Positions 9,130-18,510 of a stretch of DNA of 64,000 nucleotides are shown in pieces. Made by a program: the position numbers and the translations under genes. Numbering within the stretch: position 1 is the first letter of the stretch; each line of letters begins with the position of its first letter. The notes under the pieces are model-generated. The model made no database searches and was not told the DNA's origin. It was given only the letters and a program-made list of their open reading frames with translations. The DNA comes from Solen grandis (taxonomy: Eukaryota > Mollusca > Bivalvia > Adapedonta > Solenidae), in contig CM037790.1 of the NCBI GenBank assembly GCA_021229015.1, positions 52,126,174 to 52,190,173 on the forward strand, read 5' to 3'.

Positions 9130-9975
9130 ATATATAAGCACTGGGCCTTATGGTTTCAGAGGAGAAGACTTGGTGCGGGGTCATTTATCTCCAAAGGGCC
9201 ATTATCATCATAGGGTCATGATTTGTACAATCTTGGTAATAAACCATAAGATGATGCTTCATACCAAATATCTAATCTCTAGGCCTTATGGATTCATAGA
9301 AGAAGATTTTTAAAGATTTTCCTATATAACTCTATGTAAAACAAGTGACCCCTGGTGCGGGGTCATTTATCACCATAGGGCTATGATTTGTACAATCTTG
9401 GTAATGAACCATAAGATGATGCTACATACCAAATATCTAATCTCTAGGCCTTATGGATTCATAGAAGAAGATTTTTAAAGCTTTTCCTATATAACTCTAT
9501 GTAAAACAAGTGACCCCTGGTGCGGGGGCATTTATCACCATAGGGCTATGATTTGAACAATCTTGGTAATGAACCATAAGATGATGCTACATACCAAATA
9601 TCTAAGCTCTAGGCCTAATGGATTAATAGAAGAAGATTTTTAAAGATTTTCCTATATAACTCTATGTAAAACAAGTGACCCCTGGTGCGGGGGCAATATC
9701 ACCGTAGGGCTATGATTTGAACAATCTTGGTAATGGCCCATAAGATGATGCTACATACCAAATATCTAAGCTCTAGGCCTTGCAGTTTTGCAGAAGAAGA
9801 TTTTAAAGTTTTCCTATATAACTCTATGTAAAACAAGTGACCCCTGGTGCGGGGTCATTTATCACCGTAGGGCTATGATTTGTACAATCTTGGTAATGGC
9901 CCATAAGATGATGCTACATACCAAATATCTAAGCTCTAGGCCTTGCAGTTTTGCAGAAGAAGATTTTCAAAGTTT
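9130..9975. repeat. Tandem ~165-bp units inside the inserted element
   Basis: The phrase ctggtgcggg recurs at about 9170, 9352, 9517, 9682 and 9844, giving spacings of 182, 165, 165 and 162 bp. Each unit also holds gggctatgatttg and ataagatgatgctacatacc. No coding. Confidence 0.9.
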
Positions 9976-10148
9976 GCATTTTTAAAATCTATTTTTAGCT
10001 CCTGTGACCTACTTTTTTAACCAATCTGAATAATTTGTACAACTTTGATAGAGGGCATCATAAGGATGATTCCTGTGAAGTTTGGTCAAAATCCCTTCAG
10101 CGGTTCATGAGGAGATGTTGTTTAAAGCAAATTGTTGACGACGGACGG

Positions 10149-10195
10149 ACGCACGCACGCACGCACGCACGCACGGACGACGGACGACGGACAAA
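10149..10195. repeat. (GCAC)n microsatellite and GACGGACG repeats
   Basis: Seven gcac units followed by acggacgacgga repeats, close to the 3' hairpin of the inserted element. Comparable cgtccgtccgtc tracts occur in the inverted relatives at ~36210 and ~40270. Confidence 0.9.
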
Positions 10196-10250
10196 AGGCA
10201 ATCACAATAGCTCACCATGAGCACGTTGTGCTCAGGTGAGCTAAAAATTA

Positions 10251-10427
10251 AGTACAACAACTACCGCATTGGCAGAAACAGACAGAAATGATAAGGTAAA
10301 CTTTCTCACAGTCAGCACAAAATTAGCTATTGAAAATAAACAATTAAATCAAAAATTATTAGAAACACAAATAGAATTAAAAAAAGTGGAATCAAAAATA
10401 CCTGAAACTGAAAATATTTTCTTTTAA
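10251..10427 (+). CDS. Second structural protein, 3' part (after insertion)
   Basis: The reading frame of the gene starting at 7859 is recovered here for 58 codons (AGT at 10251 to the stop at 10425-10427). The residues are highly helical and heptad-like (NKQLNQKLLETQIELKKVE), continuing the coiled-coil character seen before the insertion. The stop is followed after only 2 nt by the ATG of the NS1-like gene at 10430, the tight spacing seen throughout this block. This supports the idea that the gene was contiguous before the host repeat landed. Confidence 0.7.
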   Translation, partial: STTTTALAETDRNDKVNFLTVSTKLAIENKQLNQKLLETQIELKKVESKIPETENIFF

Positions 10428-10429
10428 AG

Positions 10430-12625
10430 ATGGAGCAGTGGGAACTACCTAGAAAGAGGCAACTGCCTGTGGAGATACTTTATAATGACAACTGGAGCCC
10501 CGTAGATGATTGTTATTCCATTATTGTCACTGATGAGGAGAAGTTGATAACTCCTAAGACATTCCAGAACAAAGTATACTCTCTTGATAAGGACGGTAAA
10601 ATAGAAAAGGTGTTCAGAACAGAGAACTATAAATCTGAATATGCTACTGCTACTATGTACAAAAAAGGAATTGGTTGGTATCCGACCATGACATTTTCCA
10701 CAGAACAAAATGTATATAGGGAACTCACTTTCAGACAAAGAAACCCTGTGAATGCCTTTAAGCAATGGTGTAATGACAATCCGACTTTGGTTGCATTTCA
10801 CAATGGAGAAAAAGATGACAAATGCCAAATTAATGGATGGCACATACATGCTGTGTGTGTATCCAAAGATGTTGAGTTATGTAAGAATAACAAATGGAGG
10901 GCTTGTAGGCAAAAGTTACTTGACTCAGGACTTAAAGTCAAAACACAGAAAGTCAAATGCTCAGTGCAGTCTTTAGTAAAACACTTGGGTGAGAAACCAA
11001 GATTTGTTGTAGGGATTAACAATCTAAAACTCTGTAAGCTCTACAACACTGCCTTTGTCCCAGACATTGAAGACATGCCAGAAAAACTATTTCAGGAAGC
11101 AGGAGATACCTATGAGGTGCAAAGAAAAGGTGATTGCACTTCACAGGACCAGCAATCATACTTAATGGAGATGCTCCATTTAAGTGATGAATCTCAGGTA
11201 GGTGCTAGTGGTTCAAATGATGAAACAAATTCAGCTACAGATAACCTGTGGCTAATGCTTCAGGATAACAAAGAAAACATTCCCCCTGGTACTTCCAGTT
11301 TTGAGAAAGTAGTTTCAGGTACTTTTGATAAGGTAGAAAAAAAAACAAAGTCTGAAAACAGGATAGATCAAATTCAGGAATTCTTAAAGAAATACAATTG
11401 CAGTTCCGAAACAGATTTAACATCTCAAATCATGCTAGCTGGTACCCCTGAAGAGTTAAGCCTTTGGAGAGTGATAAGAATTGCTCCCAACTTCCAAAAG
11501 ATATGGCATGCTGCTACATCTGAACTGAAAGTTATGGATATGCAGAATTCATACATTTCATACATTTCTGAAAGACTGCTGCTAGAACAAATAAACACAT
11601 CAGCATGCATGACACTCAGTGAAACATCAAGCCTCTTTGAGGACTGGTGCTTTGAACAGCACATTGACAGGACACAATTCCTGTTAGAACTCTACTGGGT
11701 CTTGGGTAAAAAAATACCAAAGAAAAATACATTTGCCATAATTGGTAGTTCAAATGCAGGTAAGTCATTCTGGATGGATGCCGTTACCTATATCAGGGAT
11801 CAGGTAGGGGATGTAATTACTTCCCCAGACTTCATGTTTCAGGAGTGCTTAGAAAAGTTACTAATATACATCTCAGAACTTGCAATAGCAAAAGGTGACC
11901 AGATGGAGAAATGTAAAGAGATATTTGAAGGTAAGGACTCAATGGTAAACATCAAAAACAAAACATCTCTACCAGTACTAAAAAGAACTCCAGTAATACT
12001 TACCTCCAATAACATTCCATGGAGGCAGTTTTTGGCAGAAGATGAAGCATTCAGAAACAGAATGTTCATACATGAAGTCTGTGAATCAAATGTCCTGAAA
12101 GCTGATTGGGTAAAAGCACCACATCCATTGTTCTTCCTAAAGGTATGGAACACATTCGGTGACTTAGAATCACAAAATGACATAGACTGGGCAAACAACA
12201 CACCTTCAGACAACAACAGAATGGTAATGGAGCTTGATGAGATATTATTCCAAGATACATTGTGTTCATTCAGAACCAATAAGGTGATGTATCAGGTAGT
12301 ACAACACAAGGAAATGTCAAAACCAAGCCCCAGTACCCCAACAAAAAACAGATATGATTTTGATCTAGACTGTCTACCTCCATGGCCTAGAGTAAGTTTT
12401 GAATCAGCACAAATCAAATTGTTCACATACCTGTATCAAATCACAAACACAGATGACCCCAGTCCCATAACACTGGACATATATCAGGACCAATTCAATT
12501 TGGTAATTGATCAGTCAAAAATAAAAGAATTGGATCTGATCAATCTGTCAAATGGAATTGCAATGTTTGCTTTAGAGTTCCTGAAACTTGATTCCAAAAG
12601 ATTCAAATTGAGAGAGATAGAATGA
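10430..12625 (+). CDS. NS1-like replication protein (HUH domain + SF3 helicase)
   Basis: A 731-aa intact frame. Residues ~1-200 resemble an HUH nickase fold with the metal-binding motif HIH at 138-140 (GWHIHAV). At the place where the catalytic Tyr would sit, about 40-45 residues on, I see CSVQSLVKHL with the Lys (184) but no Tyr, so the nickase may be inactive. Residues ~420-560 are an SF3 helicase: Walker A GSSNAGKS (439-446), Walker B-like LLIYISEL (477-484), a B'-like basic segment (~489-511), sensor 1 PVILTSNNIP (521-530) and Arg finger region FRNRMF (541-546). Parvovirus NS1 and bidnavirus NS1 share this arrangement; it would unwind viral DNA in the nucleus. The next gene overlaps by 4 nt (ATGA). 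Confidence 0.9.
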   Translation: MEQWELPRKRQLPVEILYNDNWSPVDDCYSIIVTDEEKLITPKTFQNKVYSLDKDGKIEKVFRTENYKSEYATATMYKKGIGWYPTMTFSTEQNVYRELTFRQRNPVNAFKQWCNDNPTLVAFHNGEKDDKCQINGWHIHAVCVSKDVELCKNNKWRACRQKLLDSGLKVKTQKVKCSVQSLVKHLGEKPRFVVGINNLKLCKLYNTAFVPDIEDMPEKLFQEAGDTYEVQRKGDCTSQDQQSYLMEMLHLSDESQVGASGSNDETNSATDNLWLMLQDNKENIPPGTSSFEKVVSGTFDKVEKKTKSENRIDQIQEFLKKYNCSSETDLTSQIMLAGTPEELSLWRVIRIAPNFQKIWHAATSELKVMDMQNSYISYISERLLLEQINTSACMTLSETSSLFEDWCFEQHIDRTQFLLELYWVLGKKIPKKNTFAIIGSSNAGKSFWMDAVTYIRDQVGDVITSPDFMFQECLEKLLIYISELAIAKGDQMEKCKEIFEGKDSMVNIKNKTSLPVLKRTPVILTSNNIPWRQFLAEDEAFRNRMFIHEVCESNVLKADWVKAPHPLFFLKVWNTFGDLESQNDIDWANNTPSDNNRMVMELDEILFQDTLCSFRTNKVMYQVVQHKEMSKPSPSTPTKNRYDFDLDCLPPWPRVSFESAQIKLFTYLYQITNTDDPSPITLDIYQDQFNLVIDQSKIKELDLINLSNGIAMFALEFLKLDSKRFKLREIE

Positions 12626-12924
12626 AAGGTATCAGGAAAAGTCTTGATGCAGCAAGAATGTTGTTGAAAGATATGACTGCCAAAGAACACATGCCACAAA
12701 CACCAAAAACACCTAGAAAGAATCTGTTGAAAAGAAGTAGTAGTGAATCACCTTCATTTGTACCTTTCACAAGTGCCAAAAAAAAGAAACTGGAATTTGA
12801 TAAAATGTCATGTGTTGGTTGCAAGAATGAGAGTGAGGACCTACAGTTGCATAAAGAGCCAGGAGGTTGTTTGTTTTCAATGTCAGCTGCAGGTAACGAA
12901 GATGATTGTGTCATTTTAGATTAA
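12622..12924 (+). CDS. Small basic viral protein
   Basis: A 100-aa frame whose ATG overlaps the NS1 stop (ATGA at 12622), a typical coupled arrangement. The N-terminal two thirds are Lys/Arg/Ser/Thr/Pro-rich with a nuclear-signal-like SAKKKKLEF. Near residue 64 a CVGC pair is followed by LQLHKEPGGC, which could form a small zinc site (C-x2-C, His, Cys). The C-terminus is acidic (DDCVILD). No family recognised. A nucleic-acid-binding or regulatory role is plausible from charge only. Confidence 0.55.
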   Translation: MKGIRKSLDAARMLLKDMTAKEHMPQTPKTPRKNLLKRSSSESPSFVPFTSAKKKKLEFDKMSCVGCKNESEDLQLHKEPGGCLFSMSAAGNEDDCVILD

Positions 12925-13134
12925 CCTTGTGGATTACGAGTTCTCATCTACCCCTTGGTACAGAAGAGAAATATGTTTAGATGTTGTTCATGACAAGTAC
13001 AAGTACTTGAAAGACTGTTTATTCCAGATGAATAGTACATGCAATTGTGTTACTCATTTCACAGATTCAATGATATTACAGTATTCATTATACATGTTTA
13101 CATAAGCTTTTGTTATTTCATACTTAACCATTTA
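12925..13134. other. Noncoding 3' region of first viral unit
   Basis: About 210 bp without coding capacity or a clear AATAAA. It ends where repeat copy 2 begins. No sequence complementary to the start of the unit (4667 onward) was found, so no terminal inverted repeat is visible here. Confidence 0.5.
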
Positions 13135-13257
13135 TATCAGACACATGACACCTTTCTAGGTATGTCCTGTCCGGACGGCTTTTCAACGCCTTTGTTAGTT
13201 ATATATATAGAACAAAGTAGACTATATATATATAGACTAGTGTGAATTGGGATTTTG
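13135..13257 (+). repeat. 123-bp direct repeat, copy 2 (viral terminus or promoter)
   Basis: No mismatch to 4667-4789. Sequence before and after diverges at once: cattta precedes it here against cttttg in copy 1, and acgaac follows against tggact. The two TATA-like blocks lie 10-60 bp upstream of the polymerase frame. Confidence 0.9.
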
Positions 13258-13900
13258 ACGAACTGTTGGAATTTGCTGTCACGTGGGAGATTCAAGAATC
13301 TCCTTCCGTTAGATATCCTTTGCTTAAATTGATGAATGGACAATATGATGACGATTTCATCATTGAACAATTCGATAATATACTTGAAAACTTTGGAGGA
13401 CCTTTGCAGAGTAATAGTTATGAGGAAAATATAACAACAGCATTAGAGTATATCAAAGAACAGGAGGAGATAGAGGAATGTGTCCGAGCTTATCTATTTG
13501 ACGAAGAAATGAATGACCTGACACATGCGTGTGAGGAGGATGGAGATTGGGATCCCATGTTACCCATACAGACCGGAAGTGGAGAGGAGCCCCAGCCTGG
13601 CCCATCTCATGAATTAAAATATACCATGAGGAAAAAATCAGAGAGGACTTTCAAGAAAACAGCGGCCGTGGACAGGACATATCAAATTAAGGTGGATAAA
13701 AATTACCATGGTCAACAGTTAATGGATATAAAAGGTGGTCTTCATCACATGTTCCAGGAAGTGCTCGAGGAGGCCCGGGGGGATTTGACGGGGAACGATT
13801 TGGGACGTGTTGTGATACAGCATGAAGGTTTACATGACCCCATCATCGTTCCCTTACAACCCTGGGACCAATTAAACGCAGAGAAAGTGATGGAGACTTG
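13242..13900 (+). CDS. Putative Polinton/bidnavirus-type DNA polymerase B, N-terminal part
   Basis: The frame is open from just after an in-frame TAG at 13233. It begins with GTG at 13242 inside the repeat; the first ATG is at 13332. It runs, unbroken, into the N gap. The acidic N-terminal region ends in GEEPQPGPS, then a basic KKSERTFKK. The last ~70 residues carry VVIQHEGLHDPIIVPLQPWD followed by QLNAEKVME, wording I associate with the conserved N-terminal region of protein-primed PolB of Polintons and of bidnaviruses. No exonuclease or polymerase catalytic motif lies before the gap, so the assignment depends on that region alone. In a bidnavirus the protein would replicate viral DNA by protein priming. 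Confidence 0.6.
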
Positions 13901-14000
13901 NNNNNNNNNNNNNNNNNNNNNNNNNNNNNNNNNNNNNNNNNNNNNNNNNNNNNNNNNNNNNNNNNNNNNNNNNNNNNNNNNNNNNNNNNNNNNNNNNNNN
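13901..14000. other. Assembly gap (100 N)
   Basis: Exactly 100 N, the usual placeholder for a gap of unknown size. It removes the rest of the polymerase gene and whatever lay beyond. Sequence on the far side is a dispersed repeat, so reading frames must not be joined across it. Confidence 0.98.
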
Positions 14001-14300
14001 AGCTGATGGTGTTTTTATTCGGCAAGGTGTATCTCAAAAAAGACACTGTGGATAAAATCTGTAGTGATTTGAAAGACCTTTCAGGTGATATTTAGTTTTT
14101 GAAGATCGGGGTTGAATTGGTTGACTTATGACAGAAAGGCGAAAAGTGTACTTTTAACGAAATTGAAACGCTGTAGTTTCATGAACTTTGAGTCAAAAAT
14201 CATGATTTCTTCAGGATTAACACACTGAAAAGTGAAGTGATGTATACTGCAAGGAATACTTGTTTGGTCACGTGATTATAACGTCATGCATAAGTTTATA
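14001..14300. repeat. Dispersed repeat block, sister of 42495-42810
   Basis: From tgatggtgtttttattcgg to ggtcacgtgattataacgtca the sequence matches 42495-42810 closely. Noncoding; the short frame across its start depends on the gap and is not a gene. Confidence 0.85.
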
Positions 14301-14477
14301 CATTATGCATGTAAAATGTAGCATGTTTTAAGAGCTTTCTAACGGTACCAAGTTTATTGAAATTGGACTTCATATAAGAAAGTTACATGGAGAATAAGAT
14401 ATTTCATAATCATGCATCATAAAAATATGGAAAAGGTCACGCGCAGGGGTCACCAAGCTAAAATAGTTGCGCAACGA

Positions 14478-14520
<43 letters not shown>

Positions 14521-15300
14521 AATTGCAATTGATGGGCTATATCTTGATTTTTTTTTTGTGTTGTTGTTGTTGTTGTTGTTTTTTGTCGAATGTTGACTGT
14601 TTCCAAAATAAGCATTGAAGTTAATACATGTACAACGGCACAAGACAAAAATCCGTATTTGCAACACTATGTAGCTAGCGAGCAGTTTGCAAGCCTTGAA
14701 AAATTCACACGCAGCCCCACATTTTAGACCATCTAAAAACTGCATTGTTATGCTAACGATATTCATATTGCATCAGTTTGTAGGCTGGGATGTTACCTTT
14801 CAAAATATCACCATAGTTCGAAATTCCAGGAATTTATGGCAAAACTACGGAAGCCCAAACACGCCAAAATCGCTAAATACGATTAACTACGTTACAGGTG
14901 TCGAAAGGATATAGCACTATACAAATATTCAATACTTCTTCCTAATGAGGCTAAAATTAAACAAGGTTACAACTGAGCTGGAGTGATGAAATTCTATGTG
15001 TGATGAAAGTTAGAAACTTACATTTGAACACTGTTTCATTTTTCTTTCATGTCATATGACATAGTATAAATGTTGTATGTAAACTACATGTGCAAGATAT
15101 GGGCGGACTTTTATTAAAATTCACAGAATGTGTTCTATTTGTGCTATTTTATATAGAAATAGAGGAGATAGAAAGTTGCAATTTGGACAGATTATCTATT
15201 ATGTCATCTTCTATATATACTATATAAAGCAGATGTTGCAGAAAGTCCTATCATTCGTTTAAACGAATGACATCTAGTTATTATTATTATTATTCTTTTT
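14301..15300 (+). mobile_element. 3' part of HINE-like element, sister of 31065-31950
   Basis: Closely matches 31065-31950, including a ~37-nt poly(A) run (14481-14517). It ends with gcagaaagtcctat, the perfect 20-nt palindrome at 15251-15270 and catctag, then (tta)n. A ~130-bp stretch near 14700-14830 is longer here than in the sister copy. No genes. Confidence 0.75.
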
Positions 15301-17100
15301 TTCTTCCTAACTAAACGCTTATTTTTCTATGTTGCAATAATCCTAGGACGATGAAATTTTTATGGCTTATTAGTCACGTAAGGAAATTTTGATTTCTATG
15401 ATTTTCATATGTCTATGACGTCATATGACGTCACAATTGACATATGCTACAAAAGTTTGTAAACTGTCCAGAGCCATTATTAATGGACCGATTTTCATCA
15501 AATTTTCACAGAATGTGTATATTAAGTTCTAGTTGTGCATCCCGGTGTCCGTTTTTCAAAATTCGAAAAGTCCAAGGTTCTATAGCGATTCGAAGATTCG
15601 AACCAAGGTCGTAAATTTGCTTATAAAATCGGTCCTATTTGAGATAGAAAGATGATATTAGGTCAGTATATAGGTCTCTAAGAGTCTTAAACATTTTGTG
15701 AAAATAAACGTCATATGACGTCACGTGACGTCATTATATGATAATGTATTTCTAATATTAACAAGAGTATTTCTATATGTTAAAATTGTCGAAGGGCAAT
15801 GAAAATTTAATGACATATGATTCAGACGCTGAAATTTCGATTTCCATGATTTTCCAAAGCGTATGACGTCATATGACGTCACATTTGAAATTGACTACGA
15901 TAGATTGTACACGGCCCAGAGCCATTATTAATGGGCTGATTTTCATCAAATTTTCACAGAATGTGTATTTTAAGTACTTGTTGTGCATCCCGGCGTCCAT
16001 TTTTCAAAATTCGAAAAGTCCAAGGTTCTGTAGCGATTCCAAGATTCGAACCAAGGTCGTAAATATTCAAATTCTTATAAAATCGGTCCTATTTGAGATA
16101 GAAAGATGATATAAGGTCAGTATATAGGTCTCTGGGAGTCTTAAACATTTTGTGAAAATAAATGTCATATGACGTCACGTGACGTCATTATATGATAAGG
16201 ATTTTCTAATTCTAACAAGATTATTTCTATATGTTGAAATTTTCGAAGGGCAATGAAAATTTAATGACACATGCTTCAGATGCTGAAATTTTGATTTCAA
16301 TGATTATCAGAAGCCTATGACGTCATATGACGTCACATTTGAAATTGACTACAAAAGTTTGTACACGGTCCAGAGCCATTATTATTGGGCCGATTTTCAT
16401 CAAATTTTCACAGAATGTGTATATTAAGTTCTCGTTGTGAATCTCGGTGTCCTTTTTTAAAAATTCGAAAAGTCCATGGTTCTATAGCGAATTTAAGATT
16501 CGCACCAAGGTCGTAAATTTTTTAATGCTTATAAAATCGGTCCTATTTGAGATAGAAAAGTGGTATTTGGACAGTATATAGGTCTCTAAGAGTCTTAAAC
16601 ATTTTGTGAAAATAAACGTCACATGACGTCACGTGACGTCATTATATGATACAGTATTTCTAATATTAACAAGAATATTTCTCTATGTTGAAATTATTGA
16701 ATGGCAATGGAAATTTAATGACATATGCTTCAGATGCTAAAATTTCGATTTCAATGATTAGCATAGGCTTATGACGTCATGTGACGTCACAATTGAAATT
16801 GACTCTGAAAGTTTGTACACCGTCCAGATCCATTATTTATGGGCCGATTTTCATCAAATTTTCACAGAATATGAATATTAGGTTCTTATTGTTGGTCCCG
16901 GTGTCAGTTTTTCAAGATTTGGAAGAAGACAACGTCAAAATCCATTCAAGCATAACATCTTATCCAGATGAGCTAGGATACTGATATTTAGATAGCATGT
17001 GTAAAAGGATCAAAGTGACTCAGTCGCTCAAGTTTGACTCAGTGTCGCAGAAAGTCCTATCTTTTGTCAGAACAAAAGAACATCTAGTTATTATTATTCT
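15300..17100 (+). repeat. Four ~450-bp units with paired TGACGTCA palindromes
   Basis: The phrase gattttcatcaaattttcac recurs about every 440-465 bp (near 15492, 15938, 16393, 16848). Each unit has one TGACGTCA pair near the start and another near the end. The block ends with gcagaaagtcctat, the stem cttttg...caaaag and catctag at 17081-17087, then (tta)n. The short open frames in it recur because the units are alike, not because they code. Confidence 0.85.
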
Positions 17101-18392
17101 TTTTTTCCAACCTTTTCATGTTGTTATTTCATTAAGTTGCTGAAGGTCTAGGACAAAGAAAGTCTATCAACAGACACCTGAAGCAATGGCATTTTGGAAT
17201 ATGTTATTTTTATCTTCACATGACGTCACATGACGTCAGAACTAAAAATAGCCACTAAAGTTTGTACGCGCTGTACAACCGTCATTTATGGACGGATTGT
17301 CATGGAATTTTCACAGGAGTTATATATTAAGACCTCATTGTGCAGGATTATATAGGTTTGCCAAGATTCGAAAGAACTAAGGTTCTATGGTGAATCCAAG
17401 ATTCGAACCAAGGACGTCAAATTTCAAATCCATATAAAATCGATTCTAGATGAGATAGAAAGTTGATATTTGGCGAGATTATATGTCTCTGTGTTTTCTT
17501 TGCATTTTGTAAAGATGAACGTCATATGACGTCATCAAGTTGTATAGAATTTCCGATTTCTTGATGTCAATTTACTCATGTTGCAAAGGCTCATAGACAA
17601 TGAAAATTTAATGTCCTATGTAGGTAATCATGAACATTTAGATTCAATGTTTAAAATTTTCATATGACGTCACATGACGTCAGAACTAAAAATAGCTACC
17701 AAAGATTGTACGCGCTGTACAGCCGTCATTTACGGACGGATTGTCATGGACTTTTCACAGAAGTTATATATTACGACCTCATTGTGCAGGATTATATAGG
17801 TTTGCCAAGATTCGAAAGAACTAAGGTTCTATGGCTTATCCAAAATTCGAACCAAGGACGTCAAATTTCAAATCCATATAAAAAAACGTTTCTAGATGAG
17901 ATAGAAAGTTGATATTTGGCGAGATTATACGTCTCTTTGTTTCCTTTGCATTATGTAAATATGAACGTCATATGACGTCATTTGACGTCATCAAGTTGTA
18001 TAGAATTTCCGATTTCTTGATGTCAATTTACTCATGTTGGAAGGGTTCATAAAAAATGGAAATTTAAAATCCTTTGTAGGTGATCATGTTCATTTTGATC
18101 CAATGTTTAAAATTTTCATATGACGCCACATGACGTCAGAACTAAAAATAGCTACCAAAGATTGTACGCGCTGTACAGCCGTCATTTATGGATGGATTTG
18201 CATGGAATTTTCACAGAAGTTATATATTACGATCTCATTGTGCAGGATTATATAGGTTTGCCAAGATTCGAAAAAGCAAAGGTTCTATGGCGAATCCAAG
18301 ATTCGAACCAAGGACGTCAAATTTCATATACGTATAAAATCGTTTCTAGATGAGATAGAAAGTTGATATTTGGCGAGGTTATATATCTCTGT
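17100..18392 (+). repeat. TGACGTCA-type array (left of Harbinger insertion)
   Basis: Units with acagccgtcatttatgg near 17275, 17718 and 18175; the last is cut by the transposon and continues at 25828. Noncoding. Confidence 0.85.
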
Positions 18393-18440
18393 GGGTAGAC
18401 TTCATTCACACAGTACGGCGTACGCCGTTTTAGTAATCGG
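18393..18440 (+). repeat. Harbinger left terminal inverted repeat
   Basis: Begins gggtagacttcattcacaca and includes the palindrome cggcgtacgccg at about 18416-18427. Pairs with 25785-25827. Confidence 0.85.
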
Positions 18441-18510
18441 CGTGGGCCGGTCATGTGACTAAAAATAAGCCGGGTACATGCGAAACAAGTGAAACCGGCA
18501 CATTTGTAAT

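Larger units (their letters stand above)
8996..10250 (+). mobile_element. Nonautonomous element inserted in the viral gene
   Basis: About 1255 bp of host repeat starting with the hairpin agggccatgatggccct (9000-9016) and subterminal gctcacctgag, and ending with a long imperfect hairpin (about 10209-10242) containing gtgctcaggtgagct. Inverted relatives lie at 36157-36946 and 40207-41262, proving it is a dispersed host family. Interior: five ~165-bp tandem units, then a block ending in a (gcac)n run and gacggacg repeats. The precise target duplication is unclear because the right edge is A-rich. Confidence 0.8.

Noticed and set aside
10149..10195. CRISPR-like or regulatory array
   Set aside because: Simple microsatellite with no spacers; the genome is eukaryotic.
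10035..10220. Short frame ending in a His/Ala/Arg-rich run
   Set aside because: Translation of the gcac microsatellite within the inserted host repeat.
4667..13134. Polinton/Maverick element
   Set aside because: No integrase, packaging ATPase or protease seen; the capsid and NS1 look parvovirus-like, and no terminal inverted repeats were found. Only the polymerase is Polinton-like.
4667..13257. LTR retrotransposon reading of the 123-bp repeats
   Set aside because: No TG...CA ends, no primer-binding site, no RT, protease or integrase between them; the genes are of ssDNA-virus type.
13843..14095. Frames running across the N gap
   Set aside because: Unknown bases were read as open frame; the two sides belong to unrelated sequence.
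14412..14648. Lys-rich or Phe-rich frames around the poly(A)
   Set aside because: Homopolymer translation in a dispersed repeat.
15873..18353. Recurring ~65-95-codon open frames in the TGACGTCA units (also near 30390, 33456, 38081)
   Set aside because: They recur because the units are alike; the open frame differs from unit to unit, shows no domain and breaks in sister copies.
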